44,656 bases of DNA from Cyclobacteriaceae bacterium (lineage in GTDB: Bacteria; Bacteroidota; Bacteroidia; Cytophagales; Cyclobacteriaceae). The notes under the pieces were generated by a model that saw nothing but the letters and a program-made list of their open reading frames with translations, ran no database searches and was not told the origin of the DNA. The DNA lies in the NCBI GenBank assembly GCA_016787605.1, contig JAEUUE010000034.1, positions 1 through 44,656 of the forward strand. The letters are read 5' to 3'. Each line of letters begins with the position of its first letter. Position 1 is the first letter of the stretch. Made by a program: the position numbers and the translations under genes. This document shows positions 1 to 7,913 of the stretch, in pieces.

Positions 1-284
1 TTATTGACTTTCAGGGAGGAGGCGTTCATGGCCACCAGCACGTCGATGTAGTCGCCCAGGGTGTGTATGTTGTGGGTGCCGAAGTGAACCTGGAAGGCGC
101 TGACGCCGTAGAGGGTGCCTTCGGGGGCACGGATTTCGGAGGGGTAGTCAGGGAATGTGTTGACTTCATTCCCGGCAAATCCGGAGGTTTCTGAGAATTG
201 GGTGCCGACGAGCTGCATGCCGTCGCCCGAGTCACCGGCAAAACGGATGGTGACGTCCTCGAGATGTTCTATGATCTTGGTCAT
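1..284 (-). CDS. korA: 2-oxoacid:ferredoxin oxidoreductase, alpha subunit (5' part only)
   Basis: Reading the minus strand from ATG at 284-282 gives an open frame of 94 codons that runs off the left edge. The N-terminus reads [20 protein letters not shown] and continues with a [10 protein letters not shown] stretch and a [13 protein letters not shown] stretch. These are characteristic of the gamma-like domain fused at the N-terminus of bacterial 2-oxoacid:acceptor oxidoreductase alpha subunits. The family uses thiamine diphosphate, CoA and ferredoxin to interconvert 2-oxoglutarate (or pyruvate) and the acyl-CoA in the cytoplasm. The beta subunit would be expected further left and cannot be seen. 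The 2-oxoglutarate assignment over another 2-oxoacid is inference; the family call is firm. Confidence 0.85.
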   Translation of the reverse strand, partial: MTKIIEHLEDVTIRFAGDSGDGMQLVGTQFSETSGFAGNEVNTFPDYPSEIRAPEGTLYGVSAFQVHFGTHNIHTLGDYIDVLVAMNASSLKVN

Positions 285-346
285 TGGCGCTGATTTCTAG
301 GTTCAAAAGCTGTCGAAAATGTAGACCCGTTCCCAGGCTGATAAAA

Positions 347-358
347 TGACATAAATCA
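347..358. promoter_or_regulatory. TGA-N6-TCA dyad upstream of korA (possible CRP/FNR-type site)
   Basis: The dyad TGA-CATAAA-TCA lies about 63 bp upstream of the korA start codon in the 268-bp gap between korA and the aquaporin gene. Its half-site geometry resembles CRP/FNR-family operators, which often control redox and central-carbon genes. A second perfect dyad, TCCTGCGCAGGA, lies at 372-383. Assignment to any regulator is inference, and short dyads occur by chance. Confidence 0.25.
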
Positions 359-552
359 CTTTTGGGCCTAATCCTGCGCAGGACGGCGGTTTGTGGCCGG
401 GCTCGTGTCACCCGGAAAATAGCTTCCTGGGGTCGAATAATGGATAAAGGAGTCCGAAATAGGGGACTCCACTCTTGAACTGTCAATGGCCCGTGGATGG
501 GATTATATAATGACTAAACTGTCGGTCGAACAAGGTCAGGCGATCTGACAGG

Positions 553-1392
553 CTATTTGACGGCCGTTACCTCCCTGCCATCGGTTGGCCCGCTCTTGAC
601 AAATGGGACATTTTCATGAGTGGAATTGGATTTCTTACTGCGCAGCAGTGCGTCCTGCTGGTTGTCAAAGTGGTACAATTTGGCAACGGTTATTTGCTTG
701 GCGACAAAACTCAAGGCGAGGCTGGCAAGGAACGCGCCGGCGAAAGGTCCCACCCAGTAGATCCACCAGTCATGCCACTCACCGGAGATAACCGCCGGCC
801 CGAGGCTGCGGGCGGGATTGGTGCTGGTCCCTGAAATGGCGGCCTCGAGCGGGACCATGATGGCGTAAATGATTGGGAAGATCGCCGGGGTGTACATGCG
901 AAGGTGACGGAACCCAATGAAGAGAACCAATCCCGAGACCATGATGAACGTCGTAATCACTTCACCGGCGAGGGCCATGGTGGTGCTGTAGCCCGTGCCT
1001 ACCGTGGTGGCGCCGAAAGAAAGGCTTCGGCCCATCGATCCCCAAGCCAGTAGGGGAAGGCATCCCACAATGGCGCCAGTGAGTTGCCCAAGTACATAGA
1101 ATCCCGCCGACTTCATCTCAATCTTCTTGAAGAGCAGGAATACCATGGTCACCGCTGGGTTGATATGCGCCCCGCTGACCTTGCCGATGTTGGTCAGGGA
1201 AATGGTGGCTCCCCAGCCTCCAAACAGGAAACCTGTAATGATGCGCCGGGTGGTCACACTCGGAATGATCTCCGCCATCGGGCTGCCGGTGCCAAACATG
1301 AAAATGACCAGGGAAAGGCCAATCAATAGCAGGAGCGCGGTACCGATGAACTCGGAAAGGAATAGTTGGAAGGAGGAGGGTTGATCTTTCAT
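553..1392 (-). CDS. Aquaporin-family (MIP) channel
   Basis: A 279-residue polytopic membrane protein of the major intrinsic protein family, which conducts water or small neutral solutes across the inner membrane. Both signature half-helices are visible: NPA in HINPAVT at residues 78-80, and NPAR in TSTNPARSLGPA at 192-195. The arginine after the second NPA is the conserved selectivity-filter residue. The residue after it is Ser, not the Asp of glycerol facilitators, so a water channel is favoured over GlpF, with moderate certainty. About 40 hydrophilic C-terminal residues follow the last membrane segment, longer than in typical AqpZ. It lies on the same strand as the GH63 glucosidase, but a terminator separates them, so it probably has its own promoter. 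Confidence 0.85.
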   Translation of the reverse strand: MKDQPSSFQLFLSEFIGTALLLLIGLSLVIFMFGTGSPMAEIIPSVTTRRIITGFLFGGWGATISLTNIGKVSGAHINPAVTMVFLLFKKIEMKSAGFYVLGQLTGAIVGCLPLLAWGSMGRSLSFGATTVGTGYSTTMALAGEVITTFIMVSGLVLFIGFRHLRMYTPAIFPIIYAIMVPLEAAISGTSTNPARSLGPAVISGEWHDWWIYWVGPFAGAFLASLALSFVAKQITVAKLYHFDNQQDALLRSKKSNSTHENVPFVKSGPTDGREVTAVK

Positions 1393-1411
1393 AACACACT
1401 TTCTCCTGGCT

Positions 1412-1456
1412 GAATGGAAAAGAAATCAACCGGACCAGGAGGCTGATCCGGTTGAT
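1412..1456 (-). terminator. Intrinsic terminator after the GH63 glucosidase gene
   Basis: Arms ATCAACCGGA (1425-1434) and TCCGGTTGAT (1447-1456) form a perfect 10-bp stem with a 12-nt loop. Read on the minus strand the stem is followed by the T-rich tail TTCTTTTCC. It starts 15 bp after the glucosidase stop and precedes the aquaporin start, so it should separate the two genes. Confidence 0.75.
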
Positions 1457-1471
1457 TGGACTGACTGATCG

Positions 1472-4237
1472 TCAATTCAGCGACAGTTCATGCTTCGGTT
1501 CTTTCTTCTTCCTTTTGGTCCCAACCTCCTTTTCGAAGGCGGCTTTCTTGCCGGCTTCCAGTGAGTTTTGGGCATCCAGGTAGCCGAACAGTTCGATCAG
1601 CTTGGCCACTGCACCTGTCCATCCCGTCTGGTGGCTGGCGCCAAGGCCGGCCCCGTTATCGGCGTGGAAGTACTCGTAGAACAGGAGGTTATCTTTCCAA
1701 TACGGGTCTTTCTGGAACTTCTCAGATCCGCCGAAGACCGGGCGGTTACCGTCCTTGTCGCGCGTGAAGATGCTGATCAGCCGGTTGGCGATTTCCTTGC
1801 TCACTTCAAACAGGTTCATCAGTTTGCCTGAGCCGGTGGGGCACTCGATCTTGAAATTGTCGCCATAATACAGGTAGTACTGCAGCAAGGCGCGAATGAT
1901 CAGCACGTTGACCGGCATCCAGACGGGGCCGCGCCAGTTGGAGTTTCCTCCAAACATGCCGCTGTCGGACTCGGCCGGCAGGTAGTCTACACGGTGCTCC
2001 TGGTTGCCTACGTAGAAGATGTACGGGTTCTTTTCGTGGAATTTGGAGAGAGCCCGGAGACCATGAGGTCCGAGAAATTCATTTTCATCCAGCATCCGGG
2101 TGAGGATGCGGCGCAGCCGGTCCTCGGTGACAAGCGACAACAGGCCTCGGTCGTTTACACCCCGGTGATTGGGGCCGATCGGGTGGATGGAGTCTGTCAG
2201 CGAAGGGATGCGGCGAATTCGCTCCGTCATGCCGGCGATGGCCCGGGGTACGAGGTCGCGCTGTTCTTTATCGATCACGGTGGCGGCACACAAGGGCAAT
2301 AGCCCGACCATAGACCGTACTTTCAGCCGGTGCCCGCTGCCGTCAGGCAGGCGGAGCAAGTCGTAATAGAATCCGTCCTCTTCGTCCCACATGCCCTCCG
2401 CACCCGGGCGGTTCATGGCCGCGGCGATGAAGAGGAAGTGTTCGATGAATTTGAATACCATTTCCTCGTAGGCCGGGTCGTACTTGACGAGTTCTGCCGC
2501 GAGTTCAATCATGTTCTGGCTGAACAATGCCATCCAGGCCGTTCCGTCGGCCTGCTCGAGATGACCGCCGGTAGGCAGGGCCGCACTGCGATCGAAGACA
2601 CCAATGTTGTCGAGACCCAGGAACCCTCCCTCAAAGACGTTCTTTCCGAAGCGGTCCTTGCGGTTTACCCACCAGGTGAAATTGAGCAACAGTTTGTTAA
2701 AGTTCAGTTTCAGGTTATCGAAGTCTTCCGTGCCCTTGATGGCTTTATCGGTCCGGTGTAGGAATAAGGTGGCAAACGCATGGACCGGCGGATTGACATC
2801 GCTGAAGTTCCATTCATACGCGGGCATCTGGCCGTTGGGATGCAGGTACCTGGGGTTGAGCATCAACCGAAGCTGATCTTTGGCAAAGTCAGGATCGACG
2901 ATCGATAAGGGCAGGCAGTGGAAAGCCAGATCCCACGCCGCGTACCAGGGATATTCCCACTTGTCGGGCATGGAGATGATATCTTCATTGAGCATGTGAT
3001 ACCACTCCGAGTTCCGGGCATTGCGATAGCCTGTGTGCAGCGGGTTGGAATTATGTTCGTTGAGCCAGCTGTTCCCGTCAAAGAAGAAATACTGTTTACT
3101 CCACAGCATGCCGGCGAGAGCCTGGCGCATGACGTTGGCTTCATCCTTGCCCACCGAGGCCGGCGTCACGGATTGGTAGAATTCGTCGGCCTCACGCAGA
3201 CGGTCAGCGAAGATCTCATCAAACTTGACGAACGGTTCGGAAAGGGCTGATTCGTCGACATCCGTCAGCCGGAGCCGTATCGATTGCGTCTTGCCGGCCG
3301 GCACGGTCAGTTTGTAATGAGGAGCAACTTTTGTTCCCTTCTGGTCGGGATTCACGGTATTGGATTTGCCCTGCACGACATAATCGTTGATGCCGTCTTT
3401 GACAAAGGGGCTCTCGTTCTTCTGCCCCGGGAACAGGCGCTCGTGGTTGGTCTCGTTCTCACAGAAAAGGAGGGGTACATTGCCCTCACAATACATCTGG
3501 AATGTGCCCAGCTTCGTGTGGCTGGCTTCGACGGTACTGCAGGAAGAGGGACCATTTACCTTGCGGATGATTGGCTTCACGGTGGCCCGGTTGGCTTCAT
3601 GGATCCAGGCGGACCAATCGTTGCGGAACCAAAGGGTGGGAAGCAGGTGAATGTCTGCTGCTTCGGGCCCCCGGTTGGCCACGGATATCCTGATGAGGAT
3701 GTCATCGGTGCCTCCCTTGGCGTAATCGATGAACACATCGAAGTAGCGATTTTCGTTAAAGACGCCGGTGTCGATCAACTCATACTCCATGTCCCGGCGG
3801 TTGCGTTGCCCGTTGACCCTGACCAGGTCCTCGTAAGGGTAGGCGGCATGCGGGTACTTGTACAGGCACTTCATGTAGGAGTGCGTGGGTGTGCTGTCCA
3901 GGTAGAAGTAGTACTCCTTCACATCTTCGCCGTGGTTGCCCTGGCTGTTGGTCAGACCGAAAAGACGTTCTTTGAGAATCGGATCTTTTCCGTTCCAAAG
4001 CGCCAGTGCGAAGCAGAGCCTCTGCTTGTCGTCCGAGATCCCGGCGATGCCGTCTTCCCCCCAGCGGTAGGCGCGGGACCGGGCCTGGTCGTGGGTGAAA
4101 AAGTTCCACGCATCTCCGTTCTCGCTATAGTCCTCGCGGACGGTACCCCATTGGCGGTCGCTCAGGTAAGGCCCCCATTTTTTCCAAAGAGCCTTCTTTT
4201 CCTTGGCTTCATTGAGTCTTGCTTTTTCGGTAGTCAT
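1472..4237 (-). CDS. GH63-type glucosidase (MGH1-like glycoside hydrolase)
   Basis: A 921-residue protein that I recognise as the large bacterial 'glucosidase' related to GH63 mannosyl-oligosaccharide glucosidase. The N-terminal part has WGPYLSDRQWGTVREDYS near residue 20 and the aromatic-rich DAWNFFTHDQARSRAYRWGE. The second half is an (alpha/alpha)6-type catalytic region with WEYPWYAAWDLAFH, NWRGPVWMPVN and GASHQTGWTG. There is no signal peptide, so it is probably cytoplasmic. The expected reaction is hydrolysis of terminal alpha-glucosides from oligosaccharides or glucosylated osmolytes; the actual substrate cannot be read from sequence. The ATG at 4237 opens directly on the conserved N-terminus. 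The gene is divergent from the split membrane-protein gene starting at 4426. Confidence 0.85.
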   Translation of the reverse strand: MTTEKARLNEAKEKKALWKKWGPYLSDRQWGTVREDYSENGDAWNFFTHDQARSRAYRWGEDGIAGISDDKQRLCFALALWNGKDPILKERLFGLTNSQGNHGEDVKEYYFYLDSTPTHSYMKCLYKYPHAAYPYEDLVRVNGQRNRRDMEYELIDTGVFNENRYFDVFIDYAKGGTDDILIRISVANRGPEAADIHLLPTLWFRNDWSAWIHEANRATVKPIIRKVNGPSSCSTVEASHTKLGTFQMYCEGNVPLLFCENETNHERLFPGQKNESPFVKDGINDYVVQGKSNTVNPDQKGTKVAPHYKLTVPAGKTQSIRLRLTDVDESALSEPFVKFDEIFADRLREADEFYQSVTPASVGKDEANVMRQALAGMLWSKQYFFFDGNSWLNEHNSNPLHTGYRNARNSEWYHMLNEDIISMPDKWEYPWYAAWDLAFHCLPLSIVDPDFAKDQLRLMLNPRYLHPNGQMPAYEWNFSDVNPPVHAFATLFLHRTDKAIKGTEDFDNLKLNFNKLLLNFTWWVNRKDRFGKNVFEGGFLGLDNIGVFDRSAALPTGGHLEQADGTAWMALFSQNMIELAAELVKYDPAYEEMVFKFIEHFLFIAAAMNRPGAEGMWDEEDGFYYDLLRLPDGSGHRLKVRSMVGLLPLCAATVIDKEQRDLVPRAIAGMTERIRRIPSLTDSIHPIGPNHRGVNDRGLLSLVTEDRLRRILTRMLDENEFLGPHGLRALSKFHEKNPYIFYVGNQEHRVDYLPAESDSGMFGGNSNWRGPVWMPVNVLIIRALLQYYLYYGDNFKIECPTGSGKLMNLFEVSKEIANRLISIFTRDKDGNRPVFGGSEKFQKDPYWKDNLLFYEYFHADNGAGLGASHQTGWTGAVAKLIELFGYLDAQNSLEAGKKAAFEKEVGTKRKKKEPKHELSLN

Positions 4238-4425
4238 GATATTTTGAGTTAAGAGGAGTTGGGCGAATAGACTATTAAAAGTGCCTCTAGTTCAAATAAT
4301 TAGCCATGACAAGCGTCACTGCAGGGTTGAATTCTGGCCATCGCGGATGATCATGGCCAGGCCGATGATGGCGGTCATTTCCCGACGCTCATCACCTGCG
4401 GATATTCGTCGGTACGCCTTCCGAA

Positions 4426-5040
4426 ATGAACCAGGATGAGTTTCTGAGAGAAAACAAGGATTTTTCGATTGTCCTTGGGGGTCCGTTCTTTCAATTGCTG
4501 CGGAAGGCCCACTTAACAGGTAATACGCTGGAATTGGTGAATCGTCGCGTGGTCGCTTTTGCCGTGTTGACCTGGTTACCATTGCTCGTGTTCTCGGCGG
4601 CCGAAGGACAGGCACTGTCGGGGCACTTAAGGCTCCCGTTCCTGCTGGATGTGGACGTTCATGTTCGGTTCCTGTTGGCTCTTCCCTTGTTGGTTTTGGC
4701 AGAATTGGTCGTTCATGAGCGCCTGTTGATGGTGATTGGTCAGTTCCAGGCCCGCAAGCTGATCCCGGACAGTTCCCTCGACGCCTTCGATGCGGCGCTG
4801 AAGTCTTCCCTGCGATGGAGGGACTCCTATTTTGCCGAAGCATTCATGGTCATCCTGATCTATGTGATCGGGTACCAGGTCGTGTGGCAGGAGGCGGCGG
4901 GGATAGAAGGAGCCACTACGTGGTACTATTCGTCATCCGATTCTGGCGGACATTCCCTGGCGGGCTCCTGGTTTCGCTATGTGAGCTTGCCGGTTTGGCA
5001 GTTCCTATTCCTTCGCTGGTATACCTCTAATGCATTCTGA
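4426..5040 (+). pseudogene. 5' half of a split polytopic membrane-protein gene
   Basis: This open frame codes for 204 residues. The first 199 (4426-5022) are the N-terminal half of a conserved bacterial membrane protein, with hydrophobic segments near residues 43-60, 80-96 and 138-155. At 5011-5022 the codons for LRWY coincide with a 12-bp direct repeat that recurs in frame at 20191-20202. Beyond it only TSNAF and a stop follow. Joining residues 1-199 to the 197 residues coded at 20203-20796 gives one continuous 396-residue protein, with a run of LRWY, YRIFIWARFLF and LNLRPTHPD that I recall as typical of this uncharacterised family. The gene therefore appears to be interrupted by the 15-kb insert. 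Family function is unknown; a truncated product may still be made. Confidence 0.8.
5011..5022 (+). repeat. Left 12-bp direct repeat at island junction
   Basis: CTTCGCTGGTAT is identical to 20191-20202, and both copies are in the reading frame of the split gene. The 12 bases upstream of the two copies also match at 7 positions, so the extended match is 19 of 24. It could be an attachment-site core or a target duplication. Confidence 0.75.
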
Positions 5041-5456
5041 TAGTCATGATCGACGTTGAAATCTCCATCAGGAGCAGGGCAAGCGAAATCATTGTTTCGT
5101 CTGTGTTTGTATTCGGAAAGGCCTCCAGTGGCCAACTCCCTGTCTGTTTTTCCAGACCTTGAAATGCAATGAATTAATTTTTCCATAAGGCACGAAATTA
5201 ATTTCTGCACAATTAAGTGACTAAAGGCGTTGGTCATTTCTAAATTCCTTGATCAAAAGACTTCATCAAGAATTTAGAGATACTTACAATAAAAAAGTTA
5301 GCTTGGTGAAGCTCATTATGCAGAAACTACTTCAATATTATTTATGGAGCTATTATTGTCCTGCTCTAGCGTTCAGGTAGAGAGATTTTCAGTTAAACGT
5401 CACAATATAGATGGGATTTGCAGGCATGTAAAAAACTTAAACCTTGATGGATATAT
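5041..5456. other. Non-coding left end of the island, with a hairpin
   Basis: No convincing gene was seen in 416 bp. Bases 5034-5045 (ATTCTGATAGTC, including the stop codon of the truncated 5' half) are identical to 20790-20801 at the end of the 3' half. A hairpin at 5241-5276 has arms TAAATTCCTTGAT and ATCAAGAATTTA with one bulged base. It has no adjacent gene to terminate and its role is unknown. Confidence 0.4.
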
Positions 5457-6677
5457 ATGATGAAATTAATAAGGCAGCTTTTCAGGTATTTCCTCTGGAT
5501 TTTTCTTGCGATTCTAGCAATCATTATCTCAACTTGGTTTTCATTTTGGATTGAAATACATTCTGATATTTCATTGCCAAGACCTACTGGAAAGTATGAA
5601 GTGGGTCGGACAACATTTCATTGGATAGATACTTTGCGGGTTGATAGCTTATCTACCCCACCATACACGAATAGAGAATTAGTTGTATGGATTTGGTACC
5701 CAGCATCAATTACCAAAGAAGACACAATAGTTGCATATGATCGAGCCCCTTGGGAAAAAGACAATAGTGAACAAGCACCATTACTTTTCAGGGCTATCTT
5801 TGCGAGAGACGGTAAAAAAATACATCCACATAGTTTTCAAGATCCAAGTATTTCACTAGCGCAAGCAAAATATCCAATTGTGTTAATGAAATCCGGAATT
5901 GGCACCTTGGCAACAGACTATTCCACCCTTGCAGAGAATTTAGCGAGTCATGGTTTTATTGTAGTAGGTTCTGATGCGCCTTACAGCACTTTTGCTGTTG
6001 CCTTACCAGATGGCAGGGTAATAAAGAGGACCTTTGAAGGTAATCCCGGAGAAGCTGCAAGTATTACAGAGAGAAGTACTAGGATATTTAACCGTCTTAT
6101 TTCGATTTGGACTGATGATGCTCGGTTTGTATTGGATAATCTTCAACAGATTAGTTCATCTGACAAATCAAGTAAATTCTTTAATCGAATTGATATGAGT
6201 TCAATTGGTGTCTTCGGACACTCCTTTGGAGGAGCGACAGCAGCACAGATTTGTTCTGTTGAACCTCGTTGCAAAGCAGGTATTAATTTAGACGGCTCTC
6301 CTTATGGAAGCGTCATTGAAATGGGAATGGACAAACCGTTTATGTTTTTACTGGCAGACCATGTTAAGGAGACTGATCCTATCAGCATGAAAATAAAATC
6401 AAACATTAAATCCATTTACAACTCAATTACTGCTGACAAATACTGGTTTTATTTAACTGGTTCCCAACATTTTAATTTTAGCGACATTCCCTATCAAAAG
6501 GAATGGCTTATCATGCGGATTTCAGGAGCTACTGGTTCAATCGGACGTAGACAAGGGACAGAATTGATCAATAGTACTGTTCTAAATTTCTTCAACGTTT
6601 ATTTGAAAGGTGAACCAAAGATACAACTAGACAATTTTATAAGAAGCCGGAGCGAGTTAAATGCTGCAATAGAATAG
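5457..6677 (+). CDS. PAF-acetylhydrolase-like alpha/beta hydrolase, membrane-anchored or secreted
   Basis: A 406-residue protein beginning with a hydrophobic segment (about residues 8-30, rich in I, L, F and W) that should act as an uncleaved anchor or signal. The nucleophile elbow GHSFGGATA is the GxSxG serine motif, followed by an NLDGSPYG strand that may carry the acidic residue. A late His in GSQHFNFSD completes a plausible catalytic triad. This arrangement is that of the platelet-activating-factor acetylhydrolase type II group, which cleaves short or oxidised acyl esters; the substrate here is unknown. It is the first complete gene of the AT-rich insert. The alternative start codon two triplets away (ATGATG) makes no difference to the reading. 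Confidence 0.75.
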   Translation: MMKLIRQLFRYFLWIFLAILAIIISTWFSFWIEIHSDISLPRPTGKYEVGRTTFHWIDTLRVDSLSTPPYTNRELVVWIWYPASITKEDTIVAYDRAPWEKDNSEQAPLLFRAIFARDGKKIHPHSFQDPSISLAQAKYPIVLMKSGIGTLATDYSTLAENLASHGFIVVGSDAPYSTFAVALPDGRVIKRTFEGNPGEAASITERSTRIFNRLISIWTDDARFVLDNLQQISSSDKSSKFFNRIDMSSIGVFGHSFGGATAAQICSVEPRCKAGINLDGSPYGSVIEMGMDKPFMFLLADHVKETDPISMKIKSNIKSIYNSITADKYWFYLTGSQHFNFSDIPYQKEWLIMRISGATGSIGRRQGTELINSTVLNFFNVYLKGEPKIQLDNFIRSRSELNAAIE

Positions 6678-6684
6678 AGAAAAG

Positions 6685-6816
6685 ATGGTGTACAATGCAT
6701 TTGGCTCTATGATAGAATGGGGATGTGAACATGGTAAAATTCCACAAGGAATTGCGTCTGTTTTTCCTATTGTAGATTTTTTAGGCATCAACAATCCAAG
6801 GAGTGAATCAATCTGA
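6685..6816 (+). CDS. Unrecognised 43-codon open frame
   Basis: A short open frame starts MVYNAFGSMIEWGCEHGKIP and ends at TGA 6814-6816, just after the esterase gene. I do not recognise it. Its composition looks protein-like, so it may be the remnant of a larger gene, consistent with the decayed surroundings. It could equally be chance. Confidence 0.2.
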   Translation: MVYNAFGSMIEWGCEHGKIPQGIASVFPIVDFLGINNPRSESI

Positions 6817-6894
6817 TAATCTATCCATTAAGCCAGTTTCGGTCTTGGACGCTTCCGTAACTAAATTTATTGATTCTACTTAACTCCAATCAAA

Positions 6895-7152
6895 TTGGGT
6901 TGTATGGGATCGAGAGATGCAATTTGGAATCACCAGAATCTTTTTTCAGCCTATATGGTTGGAGCATATTCTGACAATCTATTGGTAGGCATAGGTTCCA
7001 TCATACTATTCGATTCGTATGTTGAAATCAAGAGAATGTATGTGTTGGAAAAGTTTCGGGGGATGGGTATTTCTGAACGAATACTTTATGCTTTGGAAGA
7101 TTTTGCTGTTCGGAACGGAATGATAAAATTATGTTTGGAGACCGGGTCCTAA
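6895..7152 (+). pseudogene. GNAT N-acetyltransferase remnant
   Basis: The 85-codon frame (TTG start) contains the core of a GNAT acetyltransferase: LVGIGSIILFD, then VEIKRMYVLEKFRGMGISER, which is the acetyl-CoA pyrophosphate-binding R/Q-x-x-G-x-G/A motif, then a helix ending LCLETGS. In intact family members LETG is followed by about 30 more residues that include the last strand and motif B. Here a stop follows at once. The N-terminal strand and helix are also missing or unrecognisable. I read it as a truncated, probably inactive remnant. Confidence 0.65.
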
Positions 7153-7369
7153 TGACGTTAGTATATATTTTGTAGGTCAACAAATTATGAGGTAGCGTAA
7201 CCAGTGCCCGAAATGTTTCGATACATCGTTCCCTTGCTTCTTTCTCTGATAGCCCTGCCTCTATAAGGAGATTGACCTGGATTAATAAAGTCAATGAGTT
7301 AAAGTCTGAGTCTGTAAAATTGGGGACGCATCGTATTCTCATCAACCAATGACGAACGACCTTAATCAT
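7028..7369 (-). CDS. Unrecognised open frame, possibly a remnant
   Basis: A minus-strand frame of 113 codons starts MIKVVRHWLMRIRCVPNFTD and contains a helix-like ...LIEAGLSEKEARERCIETFR stretch. The first 70 residues (roughly 7160-7369) have protein-like composition. The rest lies antisense to the GNAT remnant and is probably not real. No family is recognised. The likely explanations are a small hypothetical protein, a remnant, or a chance frame. Confidence 0.25.
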   Translation of the reverse strand: MIKVVRHWLMRIRCVPNFTDSDFNSLTLLIQVNLLIEAGLSEKEARERCIETFRALVTLPHNLLTYKIYTNVIRTRSPNIILSFRSEQQNLPKHKVFVQKYPSPETFPTHTFS

Positions 7370-7442
7370 TTATACAGACTCATTTGCAACTACTTTTGTA
7401 ACCTTGTTGTCAATGAGGATATAGGATTATAAACATGGTGTT

Positions 7443-7901
7443 ATGAAAACAAGATTGCGATGGTTATTCATTTATTTGATTACAGCCTGTGATTCACCGG
7501 AGCCAGACCTAAAATTGATTTTTGATGGTGGGTGGAATTGGATTGAAACGAGCGGTATAGAATCCGATGGTGCACCTTTTTACAAAGAGCCTGACAGTGA
7601 AGGGTATGACTGGAGTTTTTTATTCTATGATGAACAAAAGACCAAGGGAAAGCTACAGACCTATAAAGATGAAGTTAAAGATGTTCAATACAGCTATGAG
7701 TACACTATTTCAAACGACCCTCTCCAACAGAAGCTCATTCTAATTAACCTTCAAGGAGGTAGTGGATTGCCTGAGATATATTATTGGGAAATTGCCGAAT
7801 CGAACTTTTACACTCATTTGTACTTGAAAAATGTGAATTACTTTTCTGAGGAGTGTTGTAATTTAAAACTCGTTCATCACTTTGTACTGCAGAAAGATTG
7901 A
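7443..7901 (+). CDS. Hypothetical lipoprotein
   Basis: A 152-residue protein with a short signal sequence ending in the lipobox ITAC at Cys16, so it should be lipid-anchored. The mature part is acidic and aromatic-rich (DGGWNWIETSG, YDWSFLFYD), with a pattern of short strands like small Bacteroidota lipocalin-type lipoproteins. No catalytic motif is visible. It ends 12 bp before the M64 peptidase gene and is probably co-transcribed with it. Function is unknown. Confidence 0.6.
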   Translation: MKTRLRWLFIYLITACDSPEPDLKLIFDGGWNWIETSGIESDGAPFYKEPDSEGYDWSFLFYDEQKTKGKLQTYKDEVKDVQYSYEYTISNDPLQQKLILINLQGGSGLPEIYYWEIAESNFYTHLYLKNVNYFSEECCNLKLVHHFVLQKD

Positions 7902-7913
7902 TGGTTTCGAAGA

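Noticed and set aside
3284-4252. Long plus-strand open frame (322 codons) opposite the GH63 gene
   Set aside because: It lies wholly antisense to a strongly conserved glucosidase and has no recognisable motif; long antisense frames are expected in GC-rich genes.
5031-5046. Possible terminal inverted repeat between 5031-5046 and the complement of 20151-20166
   Set aside because: Roughly 12 of 16 positions match but the spacing to the core repeat differs (8 versus 24 nt), and part of the left sequence is better explained by the direct match to 20790-20801.
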